Below the pieces are notes generated by a model that did not search any database, had not been told where the DNA came from, and saw nothing but the letters and a program-made list of their open reading frames with translations. Below are positions 1-7,823 of a stretch of 64,000 nt of DNA, one piece after another; positions within the stretch are counted from its first letter, which is position 1, and every line of letters starts with the position of its first letter. A program made the position numbers and the translations under genes. Origin of the DNA: Balneicella halophila (GTDB lineage Bacteria > Bacteroidota > Bacteroidia > Bacteroidales > Balneicellaceae); contig NZ_QENZ01000004.1 in the NCBI RefSeq assembly GCF_003096835.1, forward strand, positions 62,001 to 126,000, read 5' to 3'.

Positions 1-1019
1 TGACCTGCACCTCTAATAAAATCTATTTGACCACCGACACCTGAGTAAAACTTCGTTCCAATAGAGTCGGCGGCTACTTGTCCGGTAAGGTCGATAGCCA
101 AAGCAGAATTGATAGCCGTAAGTTTATCATTTAAGCAAACAACATCTACGCTGTTCGTATGTTTTACGTCCATCATAGCTACCATTGGGTTATCATCGAT
201 AAAATCATACAATTTTTGTGAACCCATTAAAAATGATGCCACCATTTTACCTTTGTCTATCTGTTTGCGTTTACCATTCACCACACCTTTTTCAACCAAA
301 GGTAAGATACCGTCTGCAAACATTTCAGTATGTACTCCAAGATCTTTATGGTTTCCTAATTGTGCCAATACCGCATTAGGAATACCTCCGATTCCCATTT
401 GTAAGCAAGCTCCATCTTCGATCAGTTCTGCTACATTTTTACCAATCGTAATATCCGTATCAGTTAGCGGTGCCATGTCATGTGTGAATAGCGGACTGTC
501 ATCTTCAACAAAAATATCAATATCTCTAGCAGGAATCATAGCATCTCCCCAGGCGCGTGGAACGTTTGGGTTCACTGCCGCGATAACAGTATCAGCACTC
601 TCGATAGCTGCTAAAGTAGCATCTACAGAGGTTCCTAAAGAAACAAAGCCATGCTTATCAGGAGGTGAAACCATAATCATTGCAACATCAACTTTTAAAT
701 ATCCTTCTCGGATCAGTTTTTGAGTTTCACTAAGAAAAACGGGAATGTAGTCTGCATAGCCGGCTTGAGTTTGTTTACGCAAGTTAGCACCCACGAAAAA
801 TTGTTCCGATACAAAAATGCCTTCAAACTCAGGGTTTGCGAACTCTACTGTTTTTTCAATGTGAATGTGCTGTACTTTTACATTTTTGAATTCTTTACGT
901 CTTCCGCGTTCCTCCATCGCTTTTATAAGGATGTGAGGTGTAACAGCAACACTACTTAGGTGTACTCTATCTCCTGTTTTGATAACCTTTACGGCATCAC
1001 TAGCGCTTGTGAATTTCAT
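1..1019 (-). CDS. Acetyl-CoA hydrolase / 4-hydroxybutyrate CoA-transferase family protein (partial, C-terminus outside window)
   Basis: I translated the minus strand from the ATG at 1017-1019; it stays open to the window edge for 339 codons, where the family usually has about 430. The protein begins MKFTSASDAVKVIKTGD. Near residues 207-239 it has the class I CoA-transferase signature: GIGGIPNAV, then HTEMFADG, whose Glu (about residue 232) matches the acyl-accepting glutamate of 4-hydroxybutyrate CoA-transferase. Enzymes of this family move CoA between short-chain acids and acetate in the cytoplasm. The exact substrate (acetate, 4-hydroxybutyrate, propionate or butyrate) cannot be read from this fragment. 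The gene is transcribed away from the tRNA genes, and a TAnnTTTG element lies about 43 bases upstream of the start. Confidence 0.9.
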   Translation of the reverse strand, partial: MKFTSASDAVKVIKTGDRVHLSSVAVTPHILIKAMEERGRRKEFKNVKVQHIHIEKTVEFANPEFEGIFVSEQFFVGANLRKQTQAGYADYIPVFLSETQKLIREGYLKVDVAMIMVSPPDKHGFVSLGTSVDATLAAIESADTVIAAVNPNVPRAWGDAMIPARDIDIFVEDDSPLFTHDMAPLTDTDITIGKNVAELIEDGACLQMGIGGIPNAVLAQLGNHKDLGVHTEMFADGILPLVEKGVVNGKRKQIDKGKMVASFLMGSQKLYDFIDDNPMVAMMDVKHTNSVDVVCLNDKLTAINSALAIDLTGQVAADSIGTKFYSGVGGQIDFIRGAG

Positions 1020-1065
1020 ATTTATATAGATTTATTAAGCTAATGTTATACTTTTATATTCCCTA

Positions 1066-1073
1066 CAAAAATA
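1066..1073 (-). promoter_or_regulatory. Candidate Bacteroidetes -7 promoter element for the CoA-transferase gene
   Basis: Reads TATTTTTG on the minus strand, matching TAnnTTTG, about 43 bases before the start codon. I found no TTTG-type -33 box at the expected distance. Confidence 0.4.
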
Positions 1074-1194
1074 GTTGCAATAGTTTATGTAGATGTATAA
1101 AACAGATTGTTTTACAACACCTAAAAATAGGAGTCCTATATGTTAAGAAACAAGATAAAATTTTTTGCATTCTTTTTATTTTCAAAAATAATCG

Positions 1195-1202
1195 TATATT
1201 TG
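1195..1202 (+). promoter_or_regulatory. Candidate -7 promoter element for tRNA-Glu genes and rpsT
   Basis: Reads TATATTTG, matching TAnnTTTG, 18 bases before the first tRNA. The nearest TTTG (1164-1167) is 27 bases upstream, longer than the usual spacer, so the -33 box is uncertain. Confidence 0.5.
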
Positions 1203-1220
1203 CACTCGCAAAATAAGATT

Positions 1221-1292
1221 GCTCCGTTCGTCTAGGGGTTAGGACGCCAGATTTTCATTCTGGTAACACGGGTTCGATTCCCGTACGGAGTA
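1221..1292 (+). tRNA. tRNA-Glu (anticodon UUC), first copy
   Basis: The cloverleaf folds by eye. The acceptor arms GCTCCGT and ACGGAGT pair over 7 positions including a terminal G-U. The anticodon stem CCAGA/TCTGG holds the loop TTTTCAT with anticodon TTC at 1254-1256. The T-arm ACGGG-TTCGATT-CCCGT is perfect. CCA is not encoded. The second copy, 27 bases downstream, is identical in sequence. Confidence 0.95.
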
Positions 1293-1319
1293 CTAGATAG
1301 TTTTTGAGTGTTTAAAATT

Positions 1320-1391
1320 GCTCCGTTCGTCTAGGGGTTAGGACGCCAGATTTTCATTCTGGTAACACGGGTTCGATTCCCGTACGGAGTA
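1320..1391 (+). tRNA. tRNA-Glu (anticodon UUC), second identical copy
   Basis: All 72 bases are identical to the copy at 1221-1292, with the same UUC anticodon loop. It probably sits in the same transcript as the first copy and rpsT, which starts 40 bases later, since no terminator is visible between them. Confidence 0.95.
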
Positions 1392-1430
1392 CTAAATTAG
1401 AGAATTGAATTAGAGAATTGATAAGAAATT

Positions 1431-1688
1431 ATGGCAAATCATTTATCATCAAAGAAGCGCATTAGACAATCTGAAAAGAGAAGAGTGCACAATAGATATT
1501 ATTCAAGAACAACACGTAATGCTGTAAAAGCACTTCGTGAGTTGTCTGATAAGAAGGAGGCTGAAACTATGCTACCTACTGTGGCAGCTATGCTTGACAA
1601 GTTAGCAAAAAAGAATATTATTCATAAGAGTAAAGCAGCTAACTTAAAATCTAAATTGGCAAAGCACGTTAACCATTTGGAGGCTTAA
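1431..1688 (+). CDS. rpsT: 30S ribosomal protein S20
   Basis: The 85-residue, strongly basic protein starts [18 protein letters not shown], the S20 N-terminus that binds 16S rRNA in the body of the small subunit. Length matches the family (about 84-88). It follows two tRNA-Glu genes with no terminator between and ends before a clear hairpin terminator at 1728-1757. The start is the first in-frame ATG and lacks a strong Shine-Dalgarno sequence, as is usual in Bacteroidetes. Confidence 0.98.
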   Translation: MANHLSSKKRIRQSEKRRVHNRYYSRTTRNAVKALRELSDKKEAETMLPTVAAMLDKLAKKNIIHKSKAANLKSKLAKHVNHLEA

Positions 1689-1727
1689 TTTTAGGCTGAC
1701 AAGTAGTTTTCAACTATATCTTACAGA

Positions 1728-1757
1728 AGAGTGTTCCTTTATCGGAACGCTCTTTTC
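1728..1757 (+). terminator. Rho-independent terminator after rpsT
   Basis: Inverted repeat AGAGTGTTCC / GGAACGCTCT: 10 pairs with one G-U, a 6-base loop, and a short T-rich tail. Confidence 0.8.
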
Positions 1758-1805
1758 TTGTTTCAATAAATCAAGCGAAATAGTTGTAATATAAAGTGAG
1801 TGATT

Positions 1806-2360
1806 TTAAGCATCAGCCCCTAGGCTGAACTTCTCAGGATGTTTTGCTGTAATGTCTCGGTATGTTGATTTTATATATCGTACGTCTTTTTCAATATTTC
1901 CTGTTGGGTAGAAAAGCTCACCCAATGATAATTCTTTTTTCTTATAATCTATACGTCCTAAATAAATGGGAACTTTAGCTTTTGCAGCGATGTAGTAGAA
2001 ACCTCTAGGCCATTTCTCTCGGCGACTTCGTGTCCCTTCTGGAGTAATGCAGAGATAAAAACGTTCATTATCATCAAATTCTCTTACGACGCGTTTTATC
2101 ATTTCAGCCGGTTCTGTCCGGTCGATAGGTAGCACGTTAAGAGCTCTAAAGATCAAATTCAAAGGGAAAAAGAATAGTTCTTTTTTCAAAAAAATATAGG
2201 TATCAATATGGTAGGCGAGAAAAGACAATTTGCCCCATACAAAATCCCAATTTGAGGTATGTGGAACTGACAGTATTACTGCCTTTTTTACTTCTGGCAT
2301 TTTTTTATCGAACTTCCAGCCGTTGAGCTTCAGAAACAGTTTTGCAATCCACGCAGTCAT
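1806..2360 (-). CDS. Lysophospholipid acyltransferase family protein (PlsC-like)
   Basis: With the start at 2360 the protein has 184 residues and carries the two family motifs: HTSNWD (HX4D, residues 34-39) and PEGTR (107-111), with LPIDR between. Such enzymes transfer an acyl chain to a lysophospholipid or related acceptor at the inner membrane; the acceptor here is unknown, and lipid or lipid A work are both possible. The reading frame extends upstream to 2432, but that stretch lies inside recJ. The chosen ATG overlaps the recJ stop as ATGA (translational coupling) and starts at the conserved region. It is the last gene of the lipA-lipB-recJ operon. Confidence 0.85.
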   Translation of the reverse strand: MTAWIAKLFLKLNGWKFDKKMPEVKKAVILSVPHTSNWDFVWGKLSFLAYHIDTYIFLKKELFFFPLNLIFRALNVLPIDRTEPAEMIKRVVREFDDNERFYLCITPEGTRSRREKWPRGFYYIAAKAKVPIYLGRIDYKKKELSLGELFYPTGNIEKDVRYIKSTYRDITAKHPEKFSLGADA

Positions 2361-4057
2361 ACTTTTATATCTTTTATGTGTAGTTGAATTTCTTTTCTTC
2401 CAGAGTAATTGTTCTCTTGTAACGTGTAACAAATATCGAAAGGATTTCCTTTGCTTATTGTTTCATACAAATCTCCCATAGAAAATGCGATTCCATTTTT
2501 AATATGAGAAAAATTGTCATAATCAGCTAGCGTAAGGCGAAGGTGTTTTTTGCCTTTTCCTACCCTGCGAGACATTCCATAATCCACTACGTTTTTAGTC
2601 ACAAAAACGGGTGACATATTATCCGGACCAAAGGGTTCAAATTGCTTAAGAATTTTATAAAATTGGGTAGTGATTTTTGACAAACTCAAGTCTGCATCAA
2701 TATATACCTTAGGTACCAATTCTTTCTGAGCTAAAGTTTCACTTACTATTTGCTCAAAACGTTCCGTGAATTCCTGAAGCTTACCCTTTTTTAATGTAAG
2801 TCCGGCTGCATACTTATGACCTCCAAAATTATCCAATAAATCTTCACATTGGGCGATAGCATCATAGAGATCGAAACCTTCGATCGAACGAGCAGATCCT
2901 GAGATTTTGTTATTCTCTTCTGTGAGGATTATTGTGGGTTTGTAAAATTTTTCCACGATACGTGAAGCAACTATACCAACTATCCCTTTACTCCAGCTGG
3001 GGTTGTAAAGCACCAACCCTTTTTTTGCTTTATTTTCTGATGCCTGAGTGATTGCTTGCTCTGTTATCGTTTGATCTAAATCTTTACGTTGATTATTGAG
3101 TTTTTGTATATCTTCAGCAATAGCATCTGCAAGAGTGCTGTCTTGGGTTATCAGTAGTTCCACTGAGGCATCAGCGGTTTTCATTCTTCCTGAAGCATTG
3201 ATTCTAGGACCAATTTTAAAAACCACGTCACTTAGTGTTACATTTCCCTTTATTCCACCTAATTCTTTCAGTTTTTGCAATCCTAAGCAGGGGTTTTCTT
3301 TTAATTGCTTCAATCCATAATATGCCAAGACTCTATTTTCGTCGGTTACAGATACAATGTCTGAGGCGATACTCACTGCAACAAGATCTAGCATAGTGAA
3401 AAGACGATCTTGTGGTATGTTTTGACTCTGACAAAAAGCTTGAAGGAACTTGAATCCCACACCGCAACCAGAAAGATGCTTAAAAGGATAGTTGCAATCT
3501 GTGCGTAGTGGGTCTAAAATAGCTACAGCTTCGGGCAGTTGCTCATCAGGCGTGTGGTGGTCACATATGATGAAGTCAACATTCAATTGTTTGGCTAACT
3601 GCATCCGCTCGACTGCTTTTATGCCACAATCAATCGCAATTACTAAGGAGTAGTCGTTTTCGGCAGCATAATTCACGCCATTTATTGAAATTCCATAACC
3701 CTCATTATACCTATCTGGAACATAAAAACCTAAATTATTGCTATAGTCAGATAAAAAGTTATAAAGTAATGCAACGGAAGTTGTGCCATCTACATCATAA
3801 TCACCATAGATAAGAATTTTTTCATTGTTTATAAGCGCTTTTTGTAAACGTTCTATAGCCTTATCCATATCTTTCATTAAAAATGGATCATGTAGTTCAT
3901 CAAGACTGGGACGGAAAAATCGTTTTGCCTTATCAAAATCATCAATGCCTCTGTCAACTAGGATTCTACACAATACTTCGTCTATCCCCAATAATTTTTG
4001 GAGTTCTTCAACTTTATCAACCTTAGTGCATTTATTTAAAATCCAAGTTTTATTCAT
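2357..4057 (-). CDS. recJ: Single-stranded-DNA-specific 5'-3' exonuclease RecJ
   Basis: A 566-residue DHH-superfamily nuclease of normal length. Motif I DYDVDGTTS is at residues 86-94, the DHH triad at 166-168, and the DHHA1-type GGHKYAAG at 412-419. The C-terminus continues as an OB-like region. RecJ degrades single-stranded DNA from 5' ends in recombination and mismatch repair and needs Mn or Mg bound by the Asp/His residues seen here. Its start overlaps the lipB stop by 8 bases and its stop overlaps the acyltransferase start, so the four genes are probably one transcript. I see no functional link between lipoate synthesis and RecJ. Confidence 0.97.
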   Translation of the reverse strand: MNKTWILNKCTKVDKVEELQKLLGIDEVLCRILVDRGIDDFDKAKRFFRPSLDELHDPFLMKDMDKAIERLQKALINNEKILIYGDYDVDGTTSVALLYNFLSDYSNNLGFYVPDRYNEGYGISINGVNYAAENDYSLVIAIDCGIKAVERMQLAKQLNVDFIICDHHTPDEQLPEAVAILDPLRTDCNYPFKHLSGCGVGFKFLQAFCQSQNIPQDRLFTMLDLVAVSIASDIVSVTDENRVLAYYGLKQLKENPCLGLQKLKELGGIKGNVTLSDVVFKIGPRINASGRMKTADASVELLITQDSTLADAIAEDIQKLNNQRKDLDQTITEQAITQASENKAKKGLVLYNPSWSKGIVGIVASRIVEKFYKPTIILTEENNKISGSARSIEGFDLYDAIAQCEDLLDNFGGHKYAAGLTLKKGKLQEFTERFEQIVSETLAQKELVPKVYIDADLSLSKITTQFYKILKQFEPFGPDNMSPVFVTKNVVDYGMSRRVGKGKKHLRLTLADYDNFSHIKNGIAFSMGDLYETISKGNPFDICYTLQENNYSGRKEIQLHIKDIKV

Positions 4058-4727
4058 ATTGCAATTGCATTTTAAATTGAGATGCTATGTGACTGAGTAG
4101 TTTTTGTTTTACTAGCTTAATATCAATATCTTTACCTAGTTCTTGAGCTAATGATGTAACACCTTTATCTTTAAATCCACAAGGGTTAATATAATCAAAA
4201 TATTTCAAATCTGTGTTTATATTGAATGCAAAGCCGTGCATGGTAATATGTCTGCTTACTTTCACACCCATCGCACAAATTTTCCTTTCCATTGGGGTGC
4301 CAACATCCAACCACACTCCTGTAGCATCGTTCAATCTTTCTGCTTTGATATCATAATTTTGCAATGTTTGTATGATGCTTTCTTCCAATCTGTGTATGTA
4401 TTCCTTCACACCGAATTTCCAAATCGCTAAGTTGATAATAGGATAACCAACTATTTGACCTGGTCCATGGTACGTGATATCTCCGCCTCTGTCAACCTTA
4501 TAGAAAGTTGCATCCTTAGCAGAAAGTTGGATATGATTCATTAACAGATTGTGCTCATCACCGCTTTTCCCTAAAGTATAAACATGTGGGTGCTCACAAA
4601 AAACAAGATAATTGCATGCTTTATCTTGTCTCTTTGCTTGGAGTACTTTATCGTAATACTGCTGTTGTTTTTTCCAACCTTCTTCGTAAGGGATTAGTCC
4701 CCAGTCTCTAAAGTGCACGTTTGGCAT
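4050..4727 (-). CDS. lipB: Octanoyltransferase LipB (lipoate biosynthesis)
   Basis: 225 residues. It carries the LipB signature RGGDITYHGPGQ (residues 80-91), the catalytic cysteine in NPCG (Cys183) and the partner lysine in CAMGVKVSRHIT (Lys156). It moves an octanoyl group from acyl carrier protein to lipoyl domains of 2-oxoacid dehydrogenase complexes or the glycine cleavage H protein. LipA then inserts sulfur, and its gene lies immediately upstream, overlapping by 20 bases. The pair implies de novo lipoylation. Confidence 0.97.
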   Translation of the reverse strand: MPNVHFRDWGLIPYEEGWKKQQQYYDKVLQAKRQDKACNYLVFCEHPHVYTLGKSGDEHNLLMNHIQLSAKDATFYKVDRGGDITYHGPGQIVGYPIINLAIWKFGVKEYIHRLEESIIQTLQNYDIKAERLNDATGVWLDVGTPMERKICAMGVKVSRHITMHGFAFNINTDLKYFDYINPCGFKDKGVTSLAQELGKDIDIKLVKQKLLSHIASQFKMQLQYE

Positions 4728-5607
4728 AGCTCAACTTTTTTTTGTTTACGTGTCTTTCTGCATGATAAGAAGAACGTACCAACGGACCGCTTTCTACAAT
4801 TGGAATTCCTAAGGATTGACCTATTTCTTTGTACTCGTCGAACTGTTCAGGAGTCACGTACTCAGATACGGGCAAGTGCTTTATTGTTGGCTGTAGGTAT
4901 TGACCAATAGTCAGCACTTCTACGTGAGCATCAACCAAGTCTTTCATCGTTTCAATGACTTCATCTCTTGTTTCGCCTAAGCCAAGCATAATCCCTGATT
5001 TGGCAACACATTCAGATTGAGAAATATGACGAAGCACCTTAAGACTAGTGTCATATTGAGCACGACTGCGTACCTGTCTCGTCAATCGACGAACAGTCTC
5101 CATGTTGTGCGATATGATTTCTGGTTTCTCTGCAATAACAACATCAACCAATTCCGTTCTCCCGTCAAAGTCTGGAATCAATACTTCTAATGTTGTATGA
5201 GGATTTGTTCGTTTAATTTCTTTGATAGTATCTGCCCAGAACGAGGCACCACCATCTTTTAAATCATCTCTGTCCACCGAAGTGACAACGGCATGTTTTA
5301 ATTGCATCAACTGAATGGAACGTGCTAGTCTTTTTGCTTCTTTAGCATCAGGCGGTAAGGGCCTCCCGGTAGGGACGTTACAAAATTTACAAGCTCTGGT
5401 ACAAATATTACCTAATATCATAAAGGTAGCTGTTCCATTTCCCCAGCATTCACCGGCATTTGGGCATTTCCCGCTGGAGCAAATTGTATGAAGCTTATGT
5501 TTGGTAACAATCTTATTTATATGTGCATAATCATCTCCTTTGGGGAGTTGTATTTTAAGCCAATCAGGCTTTTTGCGTGTGTTCATTTTTATTTTGTTAT
5601 TTATCAT
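4708..5607 (-). CDS. lipA: Lipoyl synthase LipA (radical SAM)
   Basis: 299 residues. The auxiliary cluster motif CSSGKCPNAGEC (Cys43, 48, 54) precedes the radical-SAM motif CTRACKFC (Cys69, 73, 76), and the C-terminus has the RSSYHAE serine motif that ligates the auxiliary cluster. The enzyme inserts two sulfur atoms into protein-bound octanoyl groups. A second in-frame ATG at 5586 gives MNTRKKPDW, more like the usual N-terminus, so the first 7 residues are uncertain. It heads the operon lipA-lipB-recJ-acyltransferase. A near-match to the -7 element (TATCTTTA, minus strand, 5666-5673) is the best promoter candidate I see. Confidence 0.97.
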   Translation of the reverse strand: MINNKIKMNTRKKPDWLKIQLPKGDDYAHINKIVTKHKLHTICSSGKCPNAGECWGNGTATFMILGNICTRACKFCNVPTGRPLPPDAKEAKRLARSIQLMQLKHAVVTSVDRDDLKDGGASFWADTIKEIKRTNPHTTLEVLIPDFDGRTELVDVVIAEKPEIISHNMETVRRLTRQVRSRAQYDTSLKVLRHISQSECVAKSGIMLGLGETRDEVIETMKDLVDAHVEVLTIGQYLQPTIKHLPVSEYVTPEQFDEYKEIGQSLGIPIVESGPLVRSSYHAERHVNKKKLSYAKRAL

Positions 5608-5792
5608 AATTCAAAAGCACTTTTATAAGTTTTGTGTAAATGAATTATGCTTTAATTTCAGTTCGTAAAGATACAAAAAATAGCGAATATCTCCATTTTT
5701 TAAACAAATGCACAAGTGCGTGTTTGTGTATTTATAACTTTTCCTACGGCTCTTTCTTATTTTAAAGTTTTATTTCTTTTATAGTTTTTACT

Positions 5793-5800
5793 TACATTTG
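5793..5800 (+). promoter_or_regulatory. Candidate -7 promoter element for DUF4954-glmS
   Basis: TACATTTG matches TAnnTTTG and lies 18 bases before the ATG at 5818, giving a leader of only about 10-15 bases. Confidence 0.5.
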
Positions 5801-5817
5801 TGTAAATTTTTTAATGA

Positions 5818-7818
5818 ATGAAGTATCAACAGCTTACAGAACAAGAGATTCTCAAATTAGAAAGCCAAGGTTGCTCAGCTGAAAATTGGGGAGATGTTCT
5901 AATTACCTCAAAGACTGCGTTAAACAATATACGTCATGTCCATTTCTCAGGGAAAAATAAAATAGGAGAAATCTCTGGAGAAAATCGCTCCTATGGTAAT
6001 GTGATTAGACCCAACGGTATTTCCTATGCTCATTTGCATAATTGTAAAATAGGCGACAGACCATTTATAAAAAATATAAAAAATTATATCGCTAATTATG
6101 TAGTCGGAGATGATGTTGTTATTGAGAATATCGATATCATGGCTACAGAGGGTGAAAGCTGTTTTGGGAATGGTGTAATTGTAGAATGCATAAATGAAGG
6201 TGGCGGGCGAGCATTTCCTATATTTGATTATTTGAGCGCACAGATGGCGTATATCTTAAGTATGTATCGACATCGTACACAAATGATTGAGTATTTAACG
6301 TCTATGATTAGTGCACATGCACATTCAATAAAATCAGACCAAGGAACTGTGGGTGATCATGTGGTAATATGTAATGTACGTAAGCTTAAAAATGTTTGTA
6401 TCGGAGAATATGCTCGTATTGATGGAGCTTCTAGCTTAGAGAATGGCAGTATTAATTCCTATAAGGAAGCACCAATATATATCGGGAATGAAGTGATGGC
6501 TAAAGATTTTATTATTTCTAGTGATTCTTTAGTTGATAATGCCACACTTATTTCAAAATGTTTCGTGGGACAGGGTTGTGTGTTAGACAAGCATTATTCA
6601 GCCGAAAATTCTGTATTTTTTGCTAATTCTCAAGGGTTTAATGGAGAGGCATCTGCTATATTTGCAGGACCATTTACAGTTACCCATCATAAATCAACTC
6701 TATTGATTGCAGGAATGTTCTCATTTATGAATGCAGGCAGTGGTTCCAACCAAAGCAACCATATGTATAAATTAGGTCCTATCCATCAGGGTATCTTAGA
6801 AAGAGGAGCTAAAACTACAAGTAACTCTTACCTCTTGTGGCCTGCAAAGGTAGGTGCTTTTACTTTGGTCATGGGGCGTCATTATCACAATACCGATTCG
6901 TCTGATTTACCATTTTCTTATCTCATAGAAAATAATGATGAAAGTGTATTAGCCCCTGGGGTCAATCTACGAAGTGTTGGAACTGTACGTGATGCACAGA
7001 AATGGCCAAAAAGAGATCGACGTCATGAAAATTATCGCAATGATTGTATTAACTTTAACCTGTTAAGCCCTTTTACCATAAATAAGATGTACGAGGGCTT
7101 GCAAATCCTTAAAGAACTAGAAAGAGTATCTGGTCACAACGTAGATGAATATACTTATCAAGGTTTAAAAATAAGGCGACCTGCTTTATTGAGAGGAATG
7201 GAACTTTACCGAGTTGGGATTTATAAATTTCTAGGGAACTCTTTAATTAGCAGAATATATCAAAAAGAGATCAATTCCACCAAAGATTTACAAAAGGTAT
7301 TAAAACCTGATGAACCTTTAGGAAAAGGTAAGTGGGTTGATGTAGGCGGATTAATTTGTCCTTTGGAAGTACTAGACCAACTATTGGATGATATAGAAAA
7401 TGATAAGATACCATGTTTGAACAGTCTACAAGAATATTTTGCAAATATCCATTCAAAATATTATGAAATGGAATGGACTTGGGTTGCAGATTTATTTGAA
7501 AAACTAGAAGGAAGAAAGGTTGAAAGTCTGACTCCCGAAGACTTTATAAAATTAGTAGAGTATTGGAAAGAATCAGTTGTGGGATTGGATAAGACGTTGT
7601 ACGATGACGCTAAAAAAGAGTTTTCTTTGTCCACTCAAGTTGGCTTTGGTGTGGATGGTGACGAGGAAGAGCGTCGTTTAGATTTTGAAAGTGTACGCGG
7701 AGATTTTGATACTAATAGCAATGTACAAGAGATATTAGAGCATATCAAAAGAAAGACACACTTAGGTAATAGAGTGATAGATCAAATGAAAGAATTGATA
7801 GAAAAAGAAAGTAAATAA
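5818..7818 (+). CDS. DUF4954 family protein (predicted left-handed beta-helix)
   Basis: 666 residues without signal peptide or membrane segment. I recognise the Bacteroidetes DUF4954 family from its N-terminus (EQEILKLESQGCSAENWGD). Residues about 55-300 are rich in short Val/Ile/Gly-containing turns like those of hexapeptide left-handed beta-helices (NYVVGDDVVIENIDI, VTHHKSTLL), the fold of many nucleotide-sugar acyl- and nucleotidyltransferases. The C-terminal 250 residues look alpha-helical and charged. No established function is known to me. It ends 5 bases before glmS, suggesting co-transcription and a possible role around UDP-GlcNAc metabolism; that link is inference from position. Confidence 0.8.
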   Translation: MKYQQLTEQEILKLESQGCSAENWGDVLITSKTALNNIRHVHFSGKNKIGEISGENRSYGNVIRPNGISYAHLHNCKIGDRPFIKNIKNYIANYVVGDDVVIENIDIMATEGESCFGNGVIVECINEGGGRAFPIFDYLSAQMAYILSMYRHRTQMIEYLTSMISAHAHSIKSDQGTVGDHVVICNVRKLKNVCIGEYARIDGASSLENGSINSYKEAPIYIGNEVMAKDFIISSDSLVDNATLISKCFVGQGCVLDKHYSAENSVFFANSQGFNGEASAIFAGPFTVTHHKSTLLIAGMFSFMNAGSGSNQSNHMYKLGPIHQGILERGAKTTSNSYLLWPAKVGAFTLVMGRHYHNTDSSDLPFSYLIENNDESVLAPGVNLRSVGTVRDAQKWPKRDRRHENYRNDCINFNLLSPFTINKMYEGLQILKELERVSGHNVDEYTYQGLKIRRPALLRGMELYRVGIYKFLGNSLISRIYQKEINSTKDLQKVLKPDEPLGKGKWVDVGGLICPLEVLDQLLDDIENDKIPCLNSLQEYFANIHSKYYEMEWTWVADLFEKLEGRKVESLTPEDFIKLVEYWKESVVGLDKTLYDDAKKEFSLSTQVGFGVDGDEEERRLDFESVRGDFDTNSNVQEILEHIKRKTHLGNRVIDQMKELIEKESK

Positions 7819-7823
7819 AAAAT

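Larger units (their letters stand above)
1218..1394 (+). repeat. 78-bp tandem direct repeat containing the two tRNA-Glu genes
   Basis: Positions 1218-1295 and 1317-1394 are identical and separated by 21 bases. The identity ends within a few bases of the tRNA boundaries, which fits a local gene duplication kept uniform by gene conversion. Confidence 0.9.

Noticed and set aside
109-959. Long plus-strand open frames at 109-723 and 720-959
   Set aside because: They lie opposite the CoA-transferase gene, whose minus-strand translation is clearly conserved; the plus-strand proteins show only serine/isoleucine-rich noise.
2361-2432. 24-residue N-terminal extension of the acyltransferase
   Set aside because: It lies wholly within recJ in another frame; the ATG overlapping the recJ stop fits coupling and the family N-terminus.
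7819-7823. glmS ribozyme
   Set aside because: Only 5 bases separate DUF4954 and glmS, and the ribozyme is not expected outside Firmicutes and relatives.
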